A stretch of 64,000 nucleotides of DNA. It comes from Falsirhodobacter sp. 20TX0035 (GTDB lineage Bacteria; Pseudomonadota; Alphaproteobacteria; Rhodobacterales; Rhodobacteraceae). A program made the translations under genes and the position numbers. Positions 49,073-58,310 of this stretch are shown here, in pieces (within the stretch, counting starts at the first letter, position 1; each line of letters opens with the position of its first letter). The notes below the pieces were generated by a model. The model made no database searches. It was not told the DNA's origin and saw only the letters and a program-made list of their open reading frames with translations. Location of the stretch: assembly GCF_028307215.1 (NCBI RefSeq), contig NZ_JAQMHV010000003.1, positions 1 to 64,000 on the forward strand, written 5' to 3'.

Positions 49073-49399
49073 ATGTTCGCAACCCCCGCCTTTGCCCAGA
49101 CGGCCGCTTCGGGCGGCGCCGCCGGCGCCCTGACCAGCTTCGTCCCGCTGATCCTGATCTTCGTGATCATGTACTTCCTTCTGATCCGTCCGCAGCAGAA
49201 GAAGGTCAAGGAACACCGCGCCATGGTAGACCAGCTGCGCCGCGGCGACCAAGTGGTCACGCAAGGCGGCATCATCGGCAAGGTCGTTCACGTCGCCGAA
49301 GGCAACGAGGTTCAGGTGGAGATCGCCGAGGGCGTGAAGGTGAAGGTCCTGCGCCACACCATCGCGCAGGTCATCTCCAAGACCGAACCCGTCGCCTGA
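49073..49399 (+). CDS. yajC: Preprotein translocase subunit YajC
   Basis: A 108-residue YajC. A short Ala-rich start, one span (FVPLILIFVIMYFLLI), then RPQQKKVKEHRAMVDQLRRGDQVVTQGGIIGKV, the family motif. It associates with SecDF in the inner membrane. It is 25 bp before secD on the same strand. Confidence 0.95.
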   Translation: MFATPAFAQTAASGGAAGALTSFVPLILIFVIMYFLLIRPQQKKVKEHRAMVDQLRRGDQVVTQGGIIGKVVHVAEGNEVQVEIAEGVKVKVLRHTIAQVISKTEPVA

Positions 49400-49424
49400 C
49401 CCATTCCTGACCCGGACCTGAAGA

Positions 49425-51092
49425 ATGCTGCAGATACCCACATGGAAACGGATCGTGATCTGGTCGCTCTGCGCCCTTGCGATCCTGTTCGCCATTCCCA
49501 ACGCCTTCTATGGCCGGGTCGAGAACCACAATGACGCGCGGGCGGCGGTGGCCGAACAGGGCACCGCCCCCACGCCCGAACAGCAGGCCGCCATCGACGG
49601 CTGGCCGAACTGGATGCCGTCCTCGCTCATGAACCTCGGGCTTGACCTGCGGGGCGGGGCGCATCTTCTGGCCGAGGTGCGGCTGGCCGAGGTTTATGCC
49701 GACCGCGTGGACGCCCTTTGGCCCGAAATGCGCGACGCCCTGCGCGACGCGCGGGCCGAGGTGGGGGGCGTGCGCCGCGTGGCGTCCGACCCCGGCACGC
49801 TGCGCATCCAGATCTCCAACCCCGAAGGCATGGCCCGCGCGGTGCAGATCGCTCAGGGGCTGGCACAGCCGATCCAGACGCTGACCGGCACCGGGCAAAG
49901 CGATCTGGACGTGCAGGGGCAGGGCGACACCCTGACCATCCAGCTGTCGGAGGCTGAACGCACCGCCACCGACCAGCGCACCATGCAGCAGAGCCTGGAG
50001 ATCATCCGCCGCCGCGTGGACGAGGTGGGCACCCGCGAACCCACGATCCAGCGCCAGGGCGACGACCGCATCCTGATCGAGGTGCCGGGCATCGGATCGG
50101 CGGACGAGCTGAAGGCCCTGATCGGAACCACCGCGCAGCTGACCTTCAACTCGGTCGTCAGCCGCACCGCGGACGCCAACGCGCCGGTCGAAGCCGGGCA
50201 GGAGCTGCTGCCCTCGGAAAACGAACCCGGCGTCTTCTACATCGTGCAGGCCACGCCCGTGGTGTCGGGCGAACAGCTGGTGGACGCGCAGCCCGCGTTC
50301 GACCAGAACAACGCCCCGGCCGTGAACTTCCGCTTCAACGGCGCCGGTGGCCGCATCTTCGGCGACTACACGGCGCAGAACATCGGCCGTCCCTTTGCCA
50401 TTGTGCTGGACGATCAGGTGATTTCGGCCCCCGTCATCAACTCCGCCATTCCGGGCGGGTCGGGGATCATCACCGGCAACTTCACGGTGGAGGATTCCAC
50501 GGAACTCGCCGTTCTTCTGCGCGCCGGGGCGCTGCCCGCCGGGATGGACTTCCTCGAGGAACGGACCATCGGGCCGGAACTGGGGCAGGACAGCATCGAC
50601 GCGGGGCGCATGGCCTCCATCATCGGGATGGTCGCGGTCGTCGTGTTCATGGTCGCCTGCTACGGCTGGTTCGGCATGATCGCCAACATCGCCCTGACCA
50701 TCAACGTGATCGCCATCTTCGCCGTCCTGTCGCTGCTGGGCGCCACGCTGACGCTTCCGGGCATCGCGGGCATCGTGCTGACCATGGGCACCGCGGTGGA
50801 CGCCAACGTCCTGATCTTCGAGCGTGTGCGCGAGGAGCTGCGCGCCGGCCGCAACCCGGTCCGCGCGCTGGACGAAGGCTTCCAAAAGGCGCTGTCGGCG
50901 ATCATCGACGCCAACATCACGACGCTGCTGACCGCCATCATCATGTTCGCCGTCGGCTCCGGCCCCGTGCGCGGCTTTGCCGTGACGCTGGGGATCGGGA
51001 TCATCACCTCGATGTTCACATCCGTCTTCGTCGCCCGTTCGCTGATCGCCACCTGGTACGCGTGGCGCCGGCCCAAGACCATCACCGTGTAA
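49425..51092 (+). CDS. secD: Protein translocase subunit SecD
   Basis: A 555-residue SecD with the proton-driven RND-like fold. It has an N-terminal span (IVIWSLCALAILFAIPNAFY), the conserved periplasmic entry LGLDLRGGAHLLAEV and the head region. The C-terminal bundle of five spans contains GTAVDANVLIFERVREELRAGR. It helps pull secreted chains out of SecYEG. Gene order yajC-secD-secF is standard. Confidence 0.96.
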   Translation: MLQIPTWKRIVIWSLCALAILFAIPNAFYGRVENHNDARAAVAEQGTAPTPEQQAAIDGWPNWMPSSLMNLGLDLRGGAHLLAEVRLAEVYADRVDALWPEMRDALRDARAEVGGVRRVASDPGTLRIQISNPEGMARAVQIAQGLAQPIQTLTGTGQSDLDVQGQGDTLTIQLSEAERTATDQRTMQQSLEIIRRRVDEVGTREPTIQRQGDDRILIEVPGIGSADELKALIGTTAQLTFNSVVSRTADANAPVEAGQELLPSENEPGVFYIVQATPVVSGEQLVDAQPAFDQNNAPAVNFRFNGAGGRIFGDYTAQNIGRPFAIVLDDQVISAPVINSAIPGGSGIITGNFTVEDSTELAVLLRAGALPAGMDFLEERTIGPELGQDSIDAGRMASIIGMVAVVVFMVACYGWFGMIANIALTINVIAIFAVLSLLGATLTLPGIAGIVLTMGTAVDANVLIFERVREELRAGRNPVRALDEGFQKALSAIIDANITTLLTAIIMFAVGSGPVRGFAVTLGIGIITSMFTSVFVARSLIATWYAWRRPKTITV

Positions 51093-51104
51093 GGAGAAGC
51101 GGAC

Positions 51105-52076
51105 ATGGCCCTTCGTCTGAAGCTTGTTCCCGACAACACGAAGATCGACTTCTTCCGCTGGCAATGGCTGACCTTCGGGTCCTCCATCGCCGTCATGATC
51201 GCCTCGCTGATCATCGTGGCGGTGATGGGGCTGAACTTCGGCATCGACTTCCGCGGCGGCACGACCATCCGGACGGAATCGTCGCAGCCCGTCGATGTCG
51301 GCGCCTATCGCGAGGCGTTGCAGCCCTTGGGCATCGGCGACGTCATCATCACCGAAGTGTTCGATCCGACCTTCCGCGCGGACCAGCACGTCGCCTCCAT
51401 CCGGATCGAGGCGCAGGAGGGCAGCGCCGCCGCCAGCACGGAGTCGGTGGAAAAGGTCAGCAATGCCCTGCGCGCGATCGACCCGTCCATCACCTTCCCG
51501 TCCGTCGAATCGGTGGGGCCCAAGGTGTCGGGCGAACTGGTGCAGTCGGCGGTGCTGGCTTTGGGCCTCGCGGCGTTGGGGATCGGGATCTACATCTGGT
51601 TCCGCTTCGAATGGCAGTTCGCGGTGGGCACGATCCTCGCCTCTGTCCACGACGTGCTGGTGACCGTGGGCATCCTGTCGCTGTTCCAGATGCGGTTCGA
51701 CCTGACTACGGTGGCGGCGCTTCTGACCATCCTCGGGTTTTCGGTCAACGACACGGTGGTGGTGTTCGACCGGCTGCGGGAAAACCTGCAGAAGTACAAG
51801 ACTATGCCCCTGCGCGACGTGATGAACCTGTCGGTGAACGAAACGCTGAGCCGAACCGTGATGACCGTGGCCACCACGCTGATCGCCCTGTTCGCGCTGC
51901 TGATCTTCGGCGGCGACGTGCTGCGCGGCTTCGTGTCGGCCATCATCTTCGGCGTGCTGCTGGGCACATACTCGTCGATCTACATGGCCAAGAACCTCGT
52001 CCTCTGGATCGGGGTGAACCGGGAGCCGAAGCCGAAATCCAAGGCCGGCACCAAGTTCGCGGACATCGACGCCTGA
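51105..52076 (+). CDS. secF: Protein translocase subunit SecF
   Basis: A 323-residue SecF with six spans. The family motifs NFGIDFRGGTTI in the first loop and SVNDTVVVFDRLRENLQK in span 5 are present. It forms the SecDF-YajC complex with the two upstream genes. Its stop overlaps the ATG of the next gene (TGATG), coupling their translation. Confidence 0.96.
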   Translation: MALRLKLVPDNTKIDFFRWQWLTFGSSIAVMIASLIIVAVMGLNFGIDFRGGTTIRTESSQPVDVGAYREALQPLGIGDVIITEVFDPTFRADQHVASIRIEAQEGSAAASTESVEKVSNALRAIDPSITFPSVESVGPKVSGELVQSAVLALGLAALGIGIYIWFRFEWQFAVGTILASVHDVLVTVGILSLFQMRFDLTTVAALLTILGFSVNDTVVVFDRLRENLQKYKTMPLRDVMNLSVNETLSRTVMTVATTLIALFALLIFGGDVLRGFVSAIIFGVLLGTYSSIYMAKNLVLWIGVNREPKPKSKAGTKFADIDA

Positions 52077-52432
52077 TGCCGATGATGGAGGAAATCTCCT
52101 ACCCCGAGGCGCAGCCGATCGAGGGATATGGCCCGGGCTTCTTCCGCATCGCGGGGCAGGCCCTTCAGGGCCCGCTGCTGGTGTCGCCGTGGAGCACGAT
52201 CGCCTGGGGCGGGTATGACGACACGGCGCCCCTGCTGGCGCTGGCGGACCGGATCGACGTGCTGTTCCTAGGCACGGGGGGCGACATCGCCCATGCCCCC
52301 CGCGCGCTGCGCCACGCGCTGGAACAGGCCGGCGTGGGGGTGGAGGTCATGTCCTCGCCCGCCGCGTGCCGGACCTACAATCTGCTGCTGGCCGAAGGCC
52401 GCCTGATCGCGGTGGCACTGATCCCCGTCTAG
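52076..52432 (+). CDS. Mth938-like domain protein
   Basis: A 118-residue protein of the Mth938/DUF498 family. It contains ISYPEAQPIEGYGPGFFRIAG, LLVSPWSTIAWGGYDD, a Gly-rich VLFLGTGGD and a C-terminal AACRTYNLLLAEGRLIAVALIPV. A related human protein is a mitochondrial complex I assembly factor (NDUFAF3), but the bacterial role is unknown. It overlaps the secF stop, and adjacency to secF is common in alphaproteobacteria. Confidence 0.85.
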   Translation: MPMMEEISYPEAQPIEGYGPGFFRIAGQALQGPLLVSPWSTIAWGGYDDTAPLLALADRIDVLFLGTGGDIAHAPRALRHALEQAGVGVEVMSSPAACRTYNLLLAEGRLIAVALIPV

Positions 52433-52471
52433 CCCTTGACCGGGCGGGCGTCCTGCGCCATTCCGACGCCC

Positions 52472-53527
52472 ATGGTTCCAATGGACAAACTCGCCCAGAT
52501 CACGCGCCGCTTCGAGTTTCTCGAGGCGAAGCTGTCCGCGGGCGCCCCGCCGGCCGAGATCGCCGCCCTTAGCCGCGAATACGGCGACCTGAAGCCCGTC
52601 GTGACCGAGATCGCCGCCTACACCCGGGCGCTGGACGATCTGGCCGAGGCGGAGGCGATGCTGTCCGACCCCGAGATGCGCGCGCTGGCCGAGGACGAGA
52701 TCCCCGCCCTGAAGGCCCGCATTCCGGAAATGGAGCAGGCCCTGCGCATCGCGCTGCTGCCCAAGGACGCCGCCGACGCCCGCCCCGCCATTCTCGAGAT
52801 TCGTCCCGGCACCGGCGGGGACGAGGCCGCGCTGTTCGCCGCCGACCTTCTGCGGATGTATCAGCGCTATGCGGAATCGCAGGGCTGGACGTTCCAGATC
52901 ATCGACCTTGTGGAAAGCGATCTGGGCGGCATCCGCGAGTTGACGGCGCTGGTGCAGGGCGAAGGCGTCTTCGCCCGGCTGAAATACGAATCCGGCGTCC
53001 ACCGCGTGCAGCGGGTGCCGGAGACGGAAGCCGGCGGCCGCATCCACACCTCGGCCGCGACGGTGGCGGTCCTGCCCGAGGCGGAGGAGGTGGAGATCGA
53101 TATCCCCGCCACCGACATCCGCATCGACACCATGCGCGCCAGCGGGGCGGGCGGGCAGCACGTGAACACGACCGACTCCGCCGTGCGCATCACCCACCTG
53201 CCCACGGGCATCGTGGTCACCAGTTCCGAAAAGTCCCAGCACCAGAACCGCGCCATCGCCATGCAGGTCCTGCGCGCCCGCCTCTATGAGGCGGAGCGGG
53301 AGCGCACCGACGCCGCCCGCGCCGCCGACCGCAAGGCGCAGGTGGGATCGGGCGACCGCAGCGAGCGCATCCGCACCTACAACTTCCCGCAGGGGCGGAT
53401 GACGGATCACCGGATCAACCTGACCCTGTATTCCCTGACGCAGATCATGGCGGGCGACCTGACGGGCATCATCGACGCCCTGATCTCGCACGACCAGGCC
53501 GCGAAGCTGGCCGAGATGGAGGCATGA
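52472..53527 (+). CDS. prfA: Peptide chain release factor 1
   Basis: A 351-residue RF1 recognising UAA and UAG. The codon-reading PxT tripeptide is P-E-T in [18 protein letters not shown], and the catalytic GGQ is at 227-229 ([22 protein letters not shown]). MVPMDKL at the start is the form I recall from Rhodobacterales. An ATG nine bases later is an alternative. The stop overlaps prmC by four bases. Confidence 0.96.
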   Translation: MVPMDKLAQITRRFEFLEAKLSAGAPPAEIAALSREYGDLKPVVTEIAAYTRALDDLAEAEAMLSDPEMRALAEDEIPALKARIPEMEQALRIALLPKDAADARPAILEIRPGTGGDEAALFAADLLRMYQRYAESQGWTFQIIDLVESDLGGIRELTALVQGEGVFARLKYESGVHRVQRVPETEAGGRIHTSAATVAVLPEAEEVEIDIPATDIRIDTMRASGAGGQHVNTTDSAVRITHLPTGIVVTSSEKSQHQNRAIAMQVLRARLYEAERERTDAARAADRKAQVGSGDRSERIRTYNFPQGRMTDHRINLTLYSLTQIMAGDLTGIIDALISHDQAAKLAEMEA

Positions 53528-54354
53528 TCGTCGCCGATGCCCTGCGCGCCGGCACGGCCCGCCTGACTGCGGCCGGGGTGCCCGACGCGGCGCGGGACGC
53601 CCGCTGGCTTCTGGCGCACATGATGGGCTTTGCCCCCGACCGTCTGGTGCTGCACCTGCAGGACGAGGTGGGCGCCCGCGCCGCCGCACGGTTTGAGACG
53701 GCGCTGACCGCCCGCGAGGCCCGCCAGCCCGTCGCCCAGATCGTGGGGGAACGGCTGTTCTGGGGCCGCCGGTTCCGCGTCACGCGCGAGGTTCTGGACC
53801 CGCGGCCCGAAACGGAAAGCCTGATCGCACTGGCCTTGACCGAACGCTTCGGCTCGGTGCTGGACATGGGGACGGGGTCGGGGGCCATCGCCCTGACGCT
53901 GATGGCCGAAACGGGTGCGGCCACCACGGCCACGGACCTGTCGCCCGGCGCGCTGGCCGTGGCGGGGGAAAATGCGGCGCGGCTGGGTCTTCATCCCACC
54001 TTCCTGCTGTCCGACTGGTTTCAGCGGGTGGAGGGGCGGTTCGACCTGATCGTGTCGAACCCTCCCTACATCGCCGAGGCCGAGATGACCGCCCTGGCCC
54101 CCGAGGTGCGGGACTGGGAGCCGCGCATGGCCCTGACGCCCGGCGGCGACGGGCTGGACGCCTACCGCGCCATCGCGGCGGGGGCGGGCGCGCACCTTGC
54201 CCCCGGCGGCCGCCTGCTGGTGGAGATCGGGGCCGAGCAGGGGGCGCCCGTGGCGGCCCTGTTCCGCGCGACGGGTCTTGACGATGTGCGGATCCATCCA
54301 GATATGGATGGCAGGGACCGGGTTGTTGCCGGTCGCACCCCCCGGATCGGTTGA
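53524..54354 (+). CDS. prmC: Release factor glutamine methyltransferase
   Basis: A 276-residue SAM-dependent methyltransferase that methylates the GGQ glutamine of release factors. The N-terminal helical bundle binds the factor. The SAM motif is [16 protein letters not shown], and the catalytic NPPY is at 179-182. The ATG overlaps the stop of prfA (ATGA), so enzyme and substrate are co-translated. Confidence 0.96.
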   Translation: MIVADALRAGTARLTAAGVPDAARDARWLLAHMMGFAPDRLVLHLQDEVGARAAARFETALTAREARQPVAQIVGERLFWGRRFRVTREVLDPRPETESLIALALTERFGSVLDMGTGSGAIALTLMAETGAATTATDLSPGALAVAGENAARLGLHPTFLLSDWFQRVEGRFDLIVSNPPYIAEAEMTALAPEVRDWEPRMALTPGGDGLDAYRAIAAGAGAHLAPGGRLLVEIGAEQGAPVAALFRATGLDDVRIHPDMDGRDRVVAGRTPRIG

Positions 54355-54549
54355 AAAACACCGAAAACACGGGGGAAAGCGCAATCAGGGTCTTGTCAGT
54401 TCGCGTGCGGGGTGCTTATTGGACACACGCGGAGGGTGGACTGGTCAACAGCGCCCGCGCGGTCACGCCGATGCAGCGCCGAACAACTCGCCCGGGTCGG
54501 GCAGAGCGTGCCGCATACGCAAGGCCAGATATTCGGATACAAGGACAGT

Positions 54550-55269
54550 ATGCGTTCCTCCAAATCTCGCTCGCGTTCGAAATCGAACCGTCCGCGCCCC
54601 TTGGGCAACATCATCAACCGCGTCTTCGACAGCTCCGGCCCCGAGGGCAAGGTGCGCGGCACGCCGCAGCAGATCATCGAGAAATACCTCGTTCTGGCCC
54701 GCGACGCCCAGCTGTCGAACGACCGCGTGGCGGCCGAAGCGTTCCTTCAGCACGCCGAGCACTACACCCGCATGTTGAGCGAGGCGCAGCGCGAGATGGC
54801 GGCCGAACAGGAAGCCCGCCAGCAGCACCACAACCAGAACCAGCAGCACCACAACCAGCGCCGCGACGACACCCGCGACCAGCCCCGCCGCGACCGCGAG
54901 GATGACCGGCGCGACCGGGACGAGGACCGTCCCGCCCGCGACGACGACCGTCGCGACCGTGACGAGGTCCGCCGCGACCGGGACGAGGGTCGGTCCGACA
55001 ACCGCCGCGACGACGAACGCCACGACCGGCGCGAGCCGGAGCCTGTCGAGGCTGCCATGACGACTGTGGACACCGCGCCCGAGCCGCAGCCGAGCCTGGA
55101 CCTGCCGGTGGAGGCGCTGGAAGCCCCCGCCGCCGAAAAGCCCCGCCGTCCGCGTGCGCCCCGTCAGCCCAAGGCCGAAGGCGACACGCCGCGCCGTCCG
55201 AACACGCGCCGCCCGCGCAAGAAGCCGGAAGACACGGCGGACAACGGCCCCCGCGAGGCCGTGGAATAA
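54550..55269 (+). CDS. DUF4167 domain protein with charged Arg/Asp repeats
   Basis: A 239-residue protein. Residues about 1-80 hold the DUF4167 domain (SRSKSNRPRPLGNIINRVFDSSGPEGKVRGTPQQIIEKYLVLARDAQLSNDRVAAEAFLQHAEHYTRML). A coiled Gln/His stretch follows, then repeats rich in RRD, DRD and DDR (about 125-210) and a basic Pro/Arg tail. The rest is probably disordered. The domain is common in alphaproteobacteria; RNA binding is a guess from composition. The ATG chosen gives the basic start; the frame is open about 46 codons further up. Confidence 0.8.
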   Translation: MRSSKSRSRSKSNRPRPLGNIINRVFDSSGPEGKVRGTPQQIIEKYLVLARDAQLSNDRVAAEAFLQHAEHYTRMLSEAQREMAAEQEARQQHHNQNQQHHNQRRDDTRDQPRRDREDDRRDRDEDRPARDDDRRDRDEVRRDRDEGRSDNRRDDERHDRREPEPVEAAMTTVDTAPEPQPSLDLPVEALEAPAAEKPRRPRAPRQPKAEGDTPRRPNTRRPRKKPEDTADNGPREAVE

Positions 55270-55270
55270 G

Positions 55271-55297
55271 AAAAGCCGCCCCTCGGGGCGGCTTTTT
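55271..55297. terminator. Terminator between DUF4167 gene and ksgA
   Basis: AAAAGCCGCCCC and GGGGCGGCTTTTT pair through an 8-bp GC stem extended by A-T pairs. The loop is only about two to four bases, and the following T-run of five ends at the ksgA stop. It works for the plus-strand transcript and probably also for the reverse one (four A's on the left). Confidence 0.8.
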
Positions 55298-56136
55298 CAT
55301 TTGGCGATTTCTCGGGCCAGGGCGCAGAACCCTTCCAGGGGAATGTCCTCGGCCCGGTCGGTGGGGGCGATGCCCGCCGCGACCAGCCGATCCTCGATGT
55401 CCGGGGCGACGCCTTTCAGCGAGGATCGCAGCATCTTGCGCCGCTGGTTGAAGGCCGCCGCCGTCAGCCGCGCCAGCACGGCGCCGTCGGCGGGATAGCG
55501 GGGCTCGTCCAGCTTCTTCAGGTGCACGACGGCGGAATGGATCTTCGGGGCCGGGGTGAACGCCTCGGGCGGCAGGGTCATCACGATCCGCGCCTCGGTC
55601 CGCCACTGGGCCAACAGGGCCAGACGGCCATAGGCCTTGGAGCCGGGCTTCGCCACGATCCGCTCCGCCACCTCTTTCTGGAACATCAGGGTCAGGCTGT
55701 CCCAGAAGGGCGGCCAGACGGCCGGGGTCAGCCAGCGCACCAGAAGTTCCGTGCCCACGTTGTAGGGCAGGTTCGCCACGATGCGGATGGGCCCCGTCAG
55801 CCGGTCGGTCGGGTCGATGGTCAACGCGTCGGCGTTGATCACCTCCAGCCGGCCGGGATAGGCGTCCGCGATCTCGGCCAGGGCGGGCAGGCAGCGGGCG
55901 TCCTTCTCGATCGCCAGCACGCGCCGGGCGCCTTCGGCCAGAAGGCCGCGCGTCAGGCCGCCGGGGCCGGGCCCAACCTCGATCACGTCGGATCCCGACA
56001 GGTCGCCCGCCATGCGCGCGATCTTGGCCGTCAGGTTCAGGTCCAGGAGGAAGTTCTGGCCCAGTTGCTTCTTCGCCACCAGATCATGGGTCTTGATGAC
56101 CTCGCGCAGCGGGGGCAGTCCGTCAATCGTGGACAC
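55297..56136 (-). CDS. rsmA: 16S rRNA dimethyladenosine transferase RsmA (KsgA)
   Basis: A 279-residue SAM-dependent enzyme that dimethylates two adenines near the 3' end of 16S rRNA. The start [19 protein letters not shown], the SAM motif [16 protein letters not shown] and the catalytic [15 protein letters not shown] identify it. GTG start. Its beginning overlaps the pdxA end by 14 bases. It is the last gene of the operon. Confidence 0.95.
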   Translation of the reverse strand: MSTIDGLPPLREVIKTHDLVAKKQLGQNFLLDLNLTAKIARMAGDLSGSDVIEVGPGPGGLTRGLLAEGARRVLAIEKDARCLPALAEIADAYPGRLEVINADALTIDPTDRLTGPIRIVANLPYNVGTELLVRWLTPAVWPPFWDSLTLMFQKEVAERIVAKPGSKAYGRLALLAQWRTEARIVMTLPPEAFTPAPKIHSAVVHLKKLDEPRYPADGAVLARLTAAAFNQRRKMLRSSLKGVAPDIEDRLVAAGIAPTDRAEDIPLEGFCALAREIAK

Positions 56137-57085
56137 GGGCGGCCCCCATGTCGGCGGCCATGCGCAGGGCCGCGATCAGGCTGGACGGGTTGGCGATGCC
56201 CTGTCCCGCGATGTCGAACGCCGTCCCGTGATCGGGCGAGGTGCGGACGAACGGCAGGCCCAGCGTCACGTTCACCCCGTCGTCGAAGGCGATGGTCTTG
56301 ATCGGGATCAGCGCCTGGTCGTGATACATGCAGACGGCGGCGTCGTAACGCGCCCGTGCCGCCGGGTGGAACATCGTGTCGGCGGGCAGGGGGCCGGTCA
56401 ACGCCATCCCTTCGGCCCGCAGGGCGTCCAGCACCGCGAACAGGCGCGCTTCCTCCCGCCCCATGGTTCCGCCTTCGCCCGCATGGGGATTCAGGCCCGA
56501 CACGGCAATGCGGGGCGCGGCGATGCCAAAATCCCGGATCAGTGCGGCGTGCGTGATGCGCAGGGTGTCGGCCAGAAGGTCGTCCGTCAGCGCTTGGGGC
56601 ACGTCCGCCAAGGGGATGTGGATAGTCGTCGGCACCACCCGCAGTTGGGGGGAGGCGAGCATCATCACCACGCGGTCCACCCCCGCCAGCGCGGCCAGGT
56701 ATTCCGTGTGGCCGGGATAGGCGAAGCCCGCCCCGTCCTTCAGCGCCTTCTTGGAAATGGGGGCGGTGCAGACGCCCGACACCTCGCCAGCCAGGGCCAG
56801 ACGCACGGCGGTGGCGATCACGTCGATGACGCCTGCGGCGTTGGCCGGATCGGGCCGCCCCGGCACCGCAGGCGCGCCGAAGCGGTGCGGCAGAAGGGGC
56901 AGGCGGTCCGGTGCCACGTCGAGCGCCTCGGCCGGGGTGGCGATCTCGGTCACGGGCATGTCGAAATGGCGCGGATCGCCGATCACGAAGAAGGGCAGGT
57001 CCGCGCCCAGACGCAGACGCGCCTTGGCCGCTAGTTCGGGGCCGATGCCCGACGGCTCTCCACAGGTCAGGGCGACGGGGGTCAC
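56123..57085 (-). CDS. pdxA: 4-hydroxythreonine-4-phosphate dehydrogenase
   Basis: A 320-residue PdxA of the DXP-dependent pyridoxal phosphate pathway. It has the family start [19 protein letters not shown]. Metal-ligand histidines lie in [25 protein letters not shown] and [15 protein letters not shown] start overlapping the stop of surA (GTGA). It shares its operon with surA and ksgA, an arrangement also seen in enterobacteria. Confidence 0.95.
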   Translation of the reverse strand: MTPVALTCGEPSGIGPELAAKARLRLGADLPFFVIGDPRHFDMPVTEIATPAEALDVAPDRLPLLPHRFGAPAVPGRPDPANAAGVIDVIATAVRLALAGEVSGVCTAPISKKALKDGAGFAYPGHTEYLAALAGVDRVVMMLASPQLRVVPTTIHIPLADVPQALTDDLLADTLRITHAALIRDFGIAAPRIAVSGLNPHAGEGGTMGREEARLFAVLDALRAEGMALTGPLPADTMFHPAARARYDAAVCMYHDQALIPIKTIAFDDGVNVTLGLPFVRTSPDHGTAFDIAGQGIANPSSLIAALRMAADMGAARVHD

Positions 57086-58281
57086 GGCGTACGGATCAGC
57101 GCGTCGTCGCGCAGCTGGCTCAGATACACGGCGGCTCGGGCGTTCAGCTGCTGGTTCAGAAGCTCGCCGCGCACCTCGTCCCGGTTCACCGCCTCTTCGG
57201 CGATGGGGCGGCGGGCGCAGACCATCAGAAGGGTCGGTTGACCGCCCACCGTCACCACGGCGGTCTCGTTCTGGTCCAGACCGGCCACGGCCGTCGCCAG
57301 CTCGGCCGGAAGGCCCGCCTCAGACCGCGTTTCGCGCTGAACCGCCACGCCATCGCGGCGCGCGGCCGAGTAGAGGTCGTTGCAGCCGTCCACCCGTCCG
57401 ATGATCTGCGCGGCGGCCCCGGTGGGGTTGTCGGCGGGCAAGGGATAGCGGGCGATCTCCACTTCCGTGGGGCGCTTGGTGGGGGCGGTTTCCTGACGGT
57501 CGCGCAGCTGGAACAGCGCCACGGCGTTCGGGATCTGCAAGGGCTGCGTCACGCCGCCCGGGCGCAGGTTCAGGAAGACCGATTGCAGCGGCGGCGGCAG
57601 GTCCGACAGCGGCATCCACTCCAGCGCCCCGCCGTTTTCCCGCGACGGGGTGGCGGAATACTGTCGGGCGAATTCGGCGAAGCTTTCGCCGGCCTGGACC
57701 CGGCGGGCAATGTCCTCGGCCGCGTTCAGCGCCTGATTTTCCTGACCCGGCGGCACCGGAAGGATCATCTCGGACAAGAGCACGCGCACGTTCGGCGCCT
57801 GCTTCTGCGCCTCGATCGCGCGATCGATGTCGGCGTCGCTGATGACGACGCTGGAGGCGTATTTCTGGCGGATCACCCCGCGCCACACGACGCCCGCGCG
57901 GACGAAGTCGCGGAAGGTCGTGCGGTCCACGCCCGCGGATTCGATCTGGGTGATGAACTGGTCGGCCGAAAGGTTGGCCCGCTGGGCGAACTCTTCCATG
58001 CCCTGTTGCACTTCCTCATCCGAGGCGGTGATGCCCATCTGCTTGGCCGCGTCCAGACGCAGGCGATCCTCGATCAGGCCATCCTCGGCCTGCTGGCCGA
58101 TGTCGCCCGGTGCGCGCAGAAGGGTCAGGAACTGCCGGCGCTGCGCCAACTCCCACTCCGTCACGGCGCTGCCGTTCACGATGACATGGGGGGCGAACAG
58201 GTTCTGCGCCAGAACCGGCGTGGCCGCGCCAAAACCCGACACGAGTGCGGTCGTCAGAAGCGGAAGGATATAACGGGTCAT
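57082..58281 (-). CDS. surA: SurA-like periplasmic chaperone/peptidyl-prolyl isomerase
   Basis: A 399-residue periplasmic protein. The signal peptide is MTRYILPLLTTALVSGFGAATPVLAQ. A SurA N-terminal helical domain follows (VIVNGSAVTEWELAQRRQFLTLL, about 30-160), then one visible parvulin domain (about 165-260, FAEFARQYSATPSRENGGALEWMPLSDLPP) and a degenerate second region. SurA delivers outer-membrane proteins such as LptD to the assembly machine. It lies 29 bp after lptD. Confidence 0.9.
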   Translation of the reverse strand: MTRYILPLLTTALVSGFGAATPVLAQNLFAPHVIVNGSAVTEWELAQRRQFLTLLRAPGDIGQQAEDGLIEDRLRLDAAKQMGITASDEEVQQGMEEFAQRANLSADQFITQIESAGVDRTTFRDFVRAGVVWRGVIRQKYASSVVISDADIDRAIEAQKQAPNVRVLLSEMILPVPPGQENQALNAAEDIARRVQAGESFAEFARQYSATPSRENGGALEWMPLSDLPPPLQSVFLNLRPGGVTQPLQIPNAVALFQLRDRQETAPTKRPTEVEIARYPLPADNPTGAAAQIIGRVDGCNDLYSAARRDGVAVQRETRSEAGLPAELATAVAGLDQNETAVVTVGGQPTLLMVCARRPIAEEAVNRDEVRGELLNQQLNARAAVYLSQLRDDALIRTP

Positions 58282-58310
58282 TCGGTCTTCTCTCGTCTTC
58301 GTGCGGGCGT

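Noticed and set aside
54880-55040. Short repeated GAC/CGC units as a CRISPR or tandem satellite
   Set aside because: They are in-frame codons for Arg/Asp repeats in the DUF4167 protein and have no spacer structure. No CRISPR array is visible anywhere in the window.
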